Assembly (NCBI GenBank): GCA_955652655.1
Contig: CATPCK010000611.1
Location: forward strand, 1 to 7,011
DNA: 7,011 bases
DNA from: an uncultured Ktedonobacteraceae bacterium
GTDB lineage: Bacteria; Chloroflexota; Ktedonobacteria; Ktedonobacterales; Ktedonobacteraceae
Reading direction: 5' to 3'
Part shown: positions 6,183-7,011 of the stretch, one piece after another
Numbering within the stretch: position 1 is the stretch's first letter
Layout: every line of letters starts with the position of its first letter
Position numbers and translations under genes: made by a program
The notes under the pieces: model-generated
What the model saw: only the letters and a program-made list of their open reading frames with translations
Databases searched by the model: none
What the model was told of the DNA's origin: nothing

Positions 6183-7011
6183 ATGAATATTGAAAACAAC
6201 AATATCCCCCGTTATCTCATTAGAGGTGGCACTCCACTGCATGGAGAAGTACAAATCAGCGGCGCTAAAAATGCCGTCACAAAATTGATGATAGCCTCCC
6301 TGCTAACTGATCACCCCTGTACCCTCCGCAATGTCCCCTTGATAGGTGACTTAGAGCTAACCATGACCCTCTGCCAAACCCTGGGATCCGATCTAACATT
6401 ATTTGACCATACCCTTTCTATCTCCACGCCTTCTATCAAAAATACGTTCGTTGAAACTAAAGTCGGCGGCCTGAATCGCATGGCGATACTCACTGTGGGG
6501 CCGCTGCTCCATCGCTGTGGAGAGGCCGATATCCCCATGCCCGGAGGGGACCGCATCGGCTTGCGACCCCTGGACTTTCATATCAATGGTCTGCGTCAGA
6601 TGGGCGCGGAAATCATTGAACGAAACGGTCGCTACCGTTTCAGTGCGCCCAGAGGCCTTCAGGGCGCTACCATCGTCCTGCCTTTCCCGAGCGTGATGGC
6701 GACCGAGAACTTTCTCATTAGCGCCTCACTGGCAAAAGGCGTCACCGTCATCCAGAATGCGGCCCTCGAGCCAGAAATCATGGACCTGATCATGTTCCTG
6801 CAAAAAATGGGCGCCATCATCGAAATCAAGGTCGATCGGCGTATTGTCATCGAGGGCGTTGAGCGCTTGCATGCTGCCGGCCATAGGCTCTTGAGCGATC
6901 GCAACGAAGCAGTTTCCCTGGCAATCGCGGCCTATCTCACAAAGGGGGATGTCTACCTGCGTGGCGCCCAACAGGAAACACTGCTGACCTTCCTCAATAC
7001 ACTCCTAAAGA
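6183..7011 (+). CDS. murA: UDP-N-acetylglucosamine 1-carboxyvinyltransferase (MurA), Asp-type, 3' end cut by window
   Basis: The frame stays open for 276 codons to the window edge, about two thirds of a normal MurA (about 420 residues). MurA adds enolpyruvate from PEP to UDP-GlcNAc, the first committed step of peptidoglycan synthesis, in the cytoplasm. Conserved segments are clear: SGAKNA with Lys29-Asn30 (E. coli Lys22-Asn23), Arg99 (E. coli Arg91), PGGDRIGLRPLDFHINGL (120-137), LEPEIMDL (195-202) and RIVIEGVERL (220-229). The catalytic-loop Cys (E. coli Cys115) is replaced by Asp123. Such Asp forms exist naturally in M. tuberculosis and Chlamydia; they are active and resist fosfomycin. Other differences from E. 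coli are SVMATEN (170-176) for SVGATVT, and SDRNEAV (238-244) for PDRIETG. The region around E. coli Asp305 lies beyond the window, so a paralogue with altered activity cannot be excluded. The start ATG fits the usual N-terminus. Confidence 0.92.
   Translation, partial: MNIENNNIPRYLIRGGTPLHGEVQISGAKNAVTKLMIASLLTDHPCTLRNVPLIGDLELTMTLCQTLGSDLTLFDHTLSISTPSIKNTFVETKVGGLNRMAILTVGPLLHRCGEADIPMPGGDRIGLRPLDFHINGLRQMGAEIIERNGRYRFSAPRGLQGATIVLPFPSVMATENFLISASLAKGVTVIQNAALEPEIMDLIMFLQKMGAIIEIKVDRRIVIEGVERLHAAGHRLLSDRNEAVSLAIAAYLTKGDVYLRGAQQETLLTFLNTLLK

Noticed and set aside
6705..6716. Third GAGAACTTTCTC palindrome, inside murA
   Set aside because: It encodes the conserved ENFL stretch of MurA, so it is explained by the protein. 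It also shows that the motif can arise by chance.

Overview
The window looks like chromosomal DNA from a Gram-positive-type bacterium of the phylum Chloroflexota, most likely class Ktedonobacteria. This is an inference. It rests on roughly balanced base composition, strong AGGAGG-type ribosome binding sites, a Thr/Pro-linker lipoprotein, a zinc-ribbon/FHA protein, a DUF4342 protein and an Asp-type MurA. No rRNA, tRNA, transposase, integrase or CRISPR array was seen. All six genes I can support are on the + strand.

Layout. Positions 1-290 are a non-coding leader with several inverted repeats. Positions 291-1217 encode a C39-like (papain-fold) cysteine peptidase with no signal peptide and a Trp/Gly-rich C-terminal module. 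Positions 1359-1634 encode a small DUF4342 protein, closed by a clear intrinsic terminator at 1713-1755. An AT-rich gap with a candidate promoter follows, then a lipoprotein of unknown function (2005-2796; its upstream in-frame ATG at 1972 is rejected). A good extended -10 promoter and a 7-bp inverted repeat precede a zinc-ribbon/FHA/coiled-coil protein (2897-4321). Next is a phytoene-desaturase-like FAD oxidoreductase (4480-6000). The last gene is the 5' two thirds of a murA homologue (6183 to beyond the window), whose catalytic-loop Cys is replaced by Asp.

How they fit together. Terminator and promoter positions suggest several short transcription units rather than one operon: peptidase and possibly DUF4342, lipoprotein, FHA gene with or without the oxidoreductase, and murA. 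MurA makes a peptidoglycan precursor, the lipoprotein sits on the outer face of the membrane, and the FHA protein probably reads Ser/Thr kinase phosphorylation. A cell-envelope theme is possible but not shown. I found no convincing evidence of a complete new multi-gene system. The points most worth a second look are the Asp-type MurA, the cytoplasmic C39-like protein with its unassigned C-terminal module, and the shared or palindromic motifs in the non-coding gaps.
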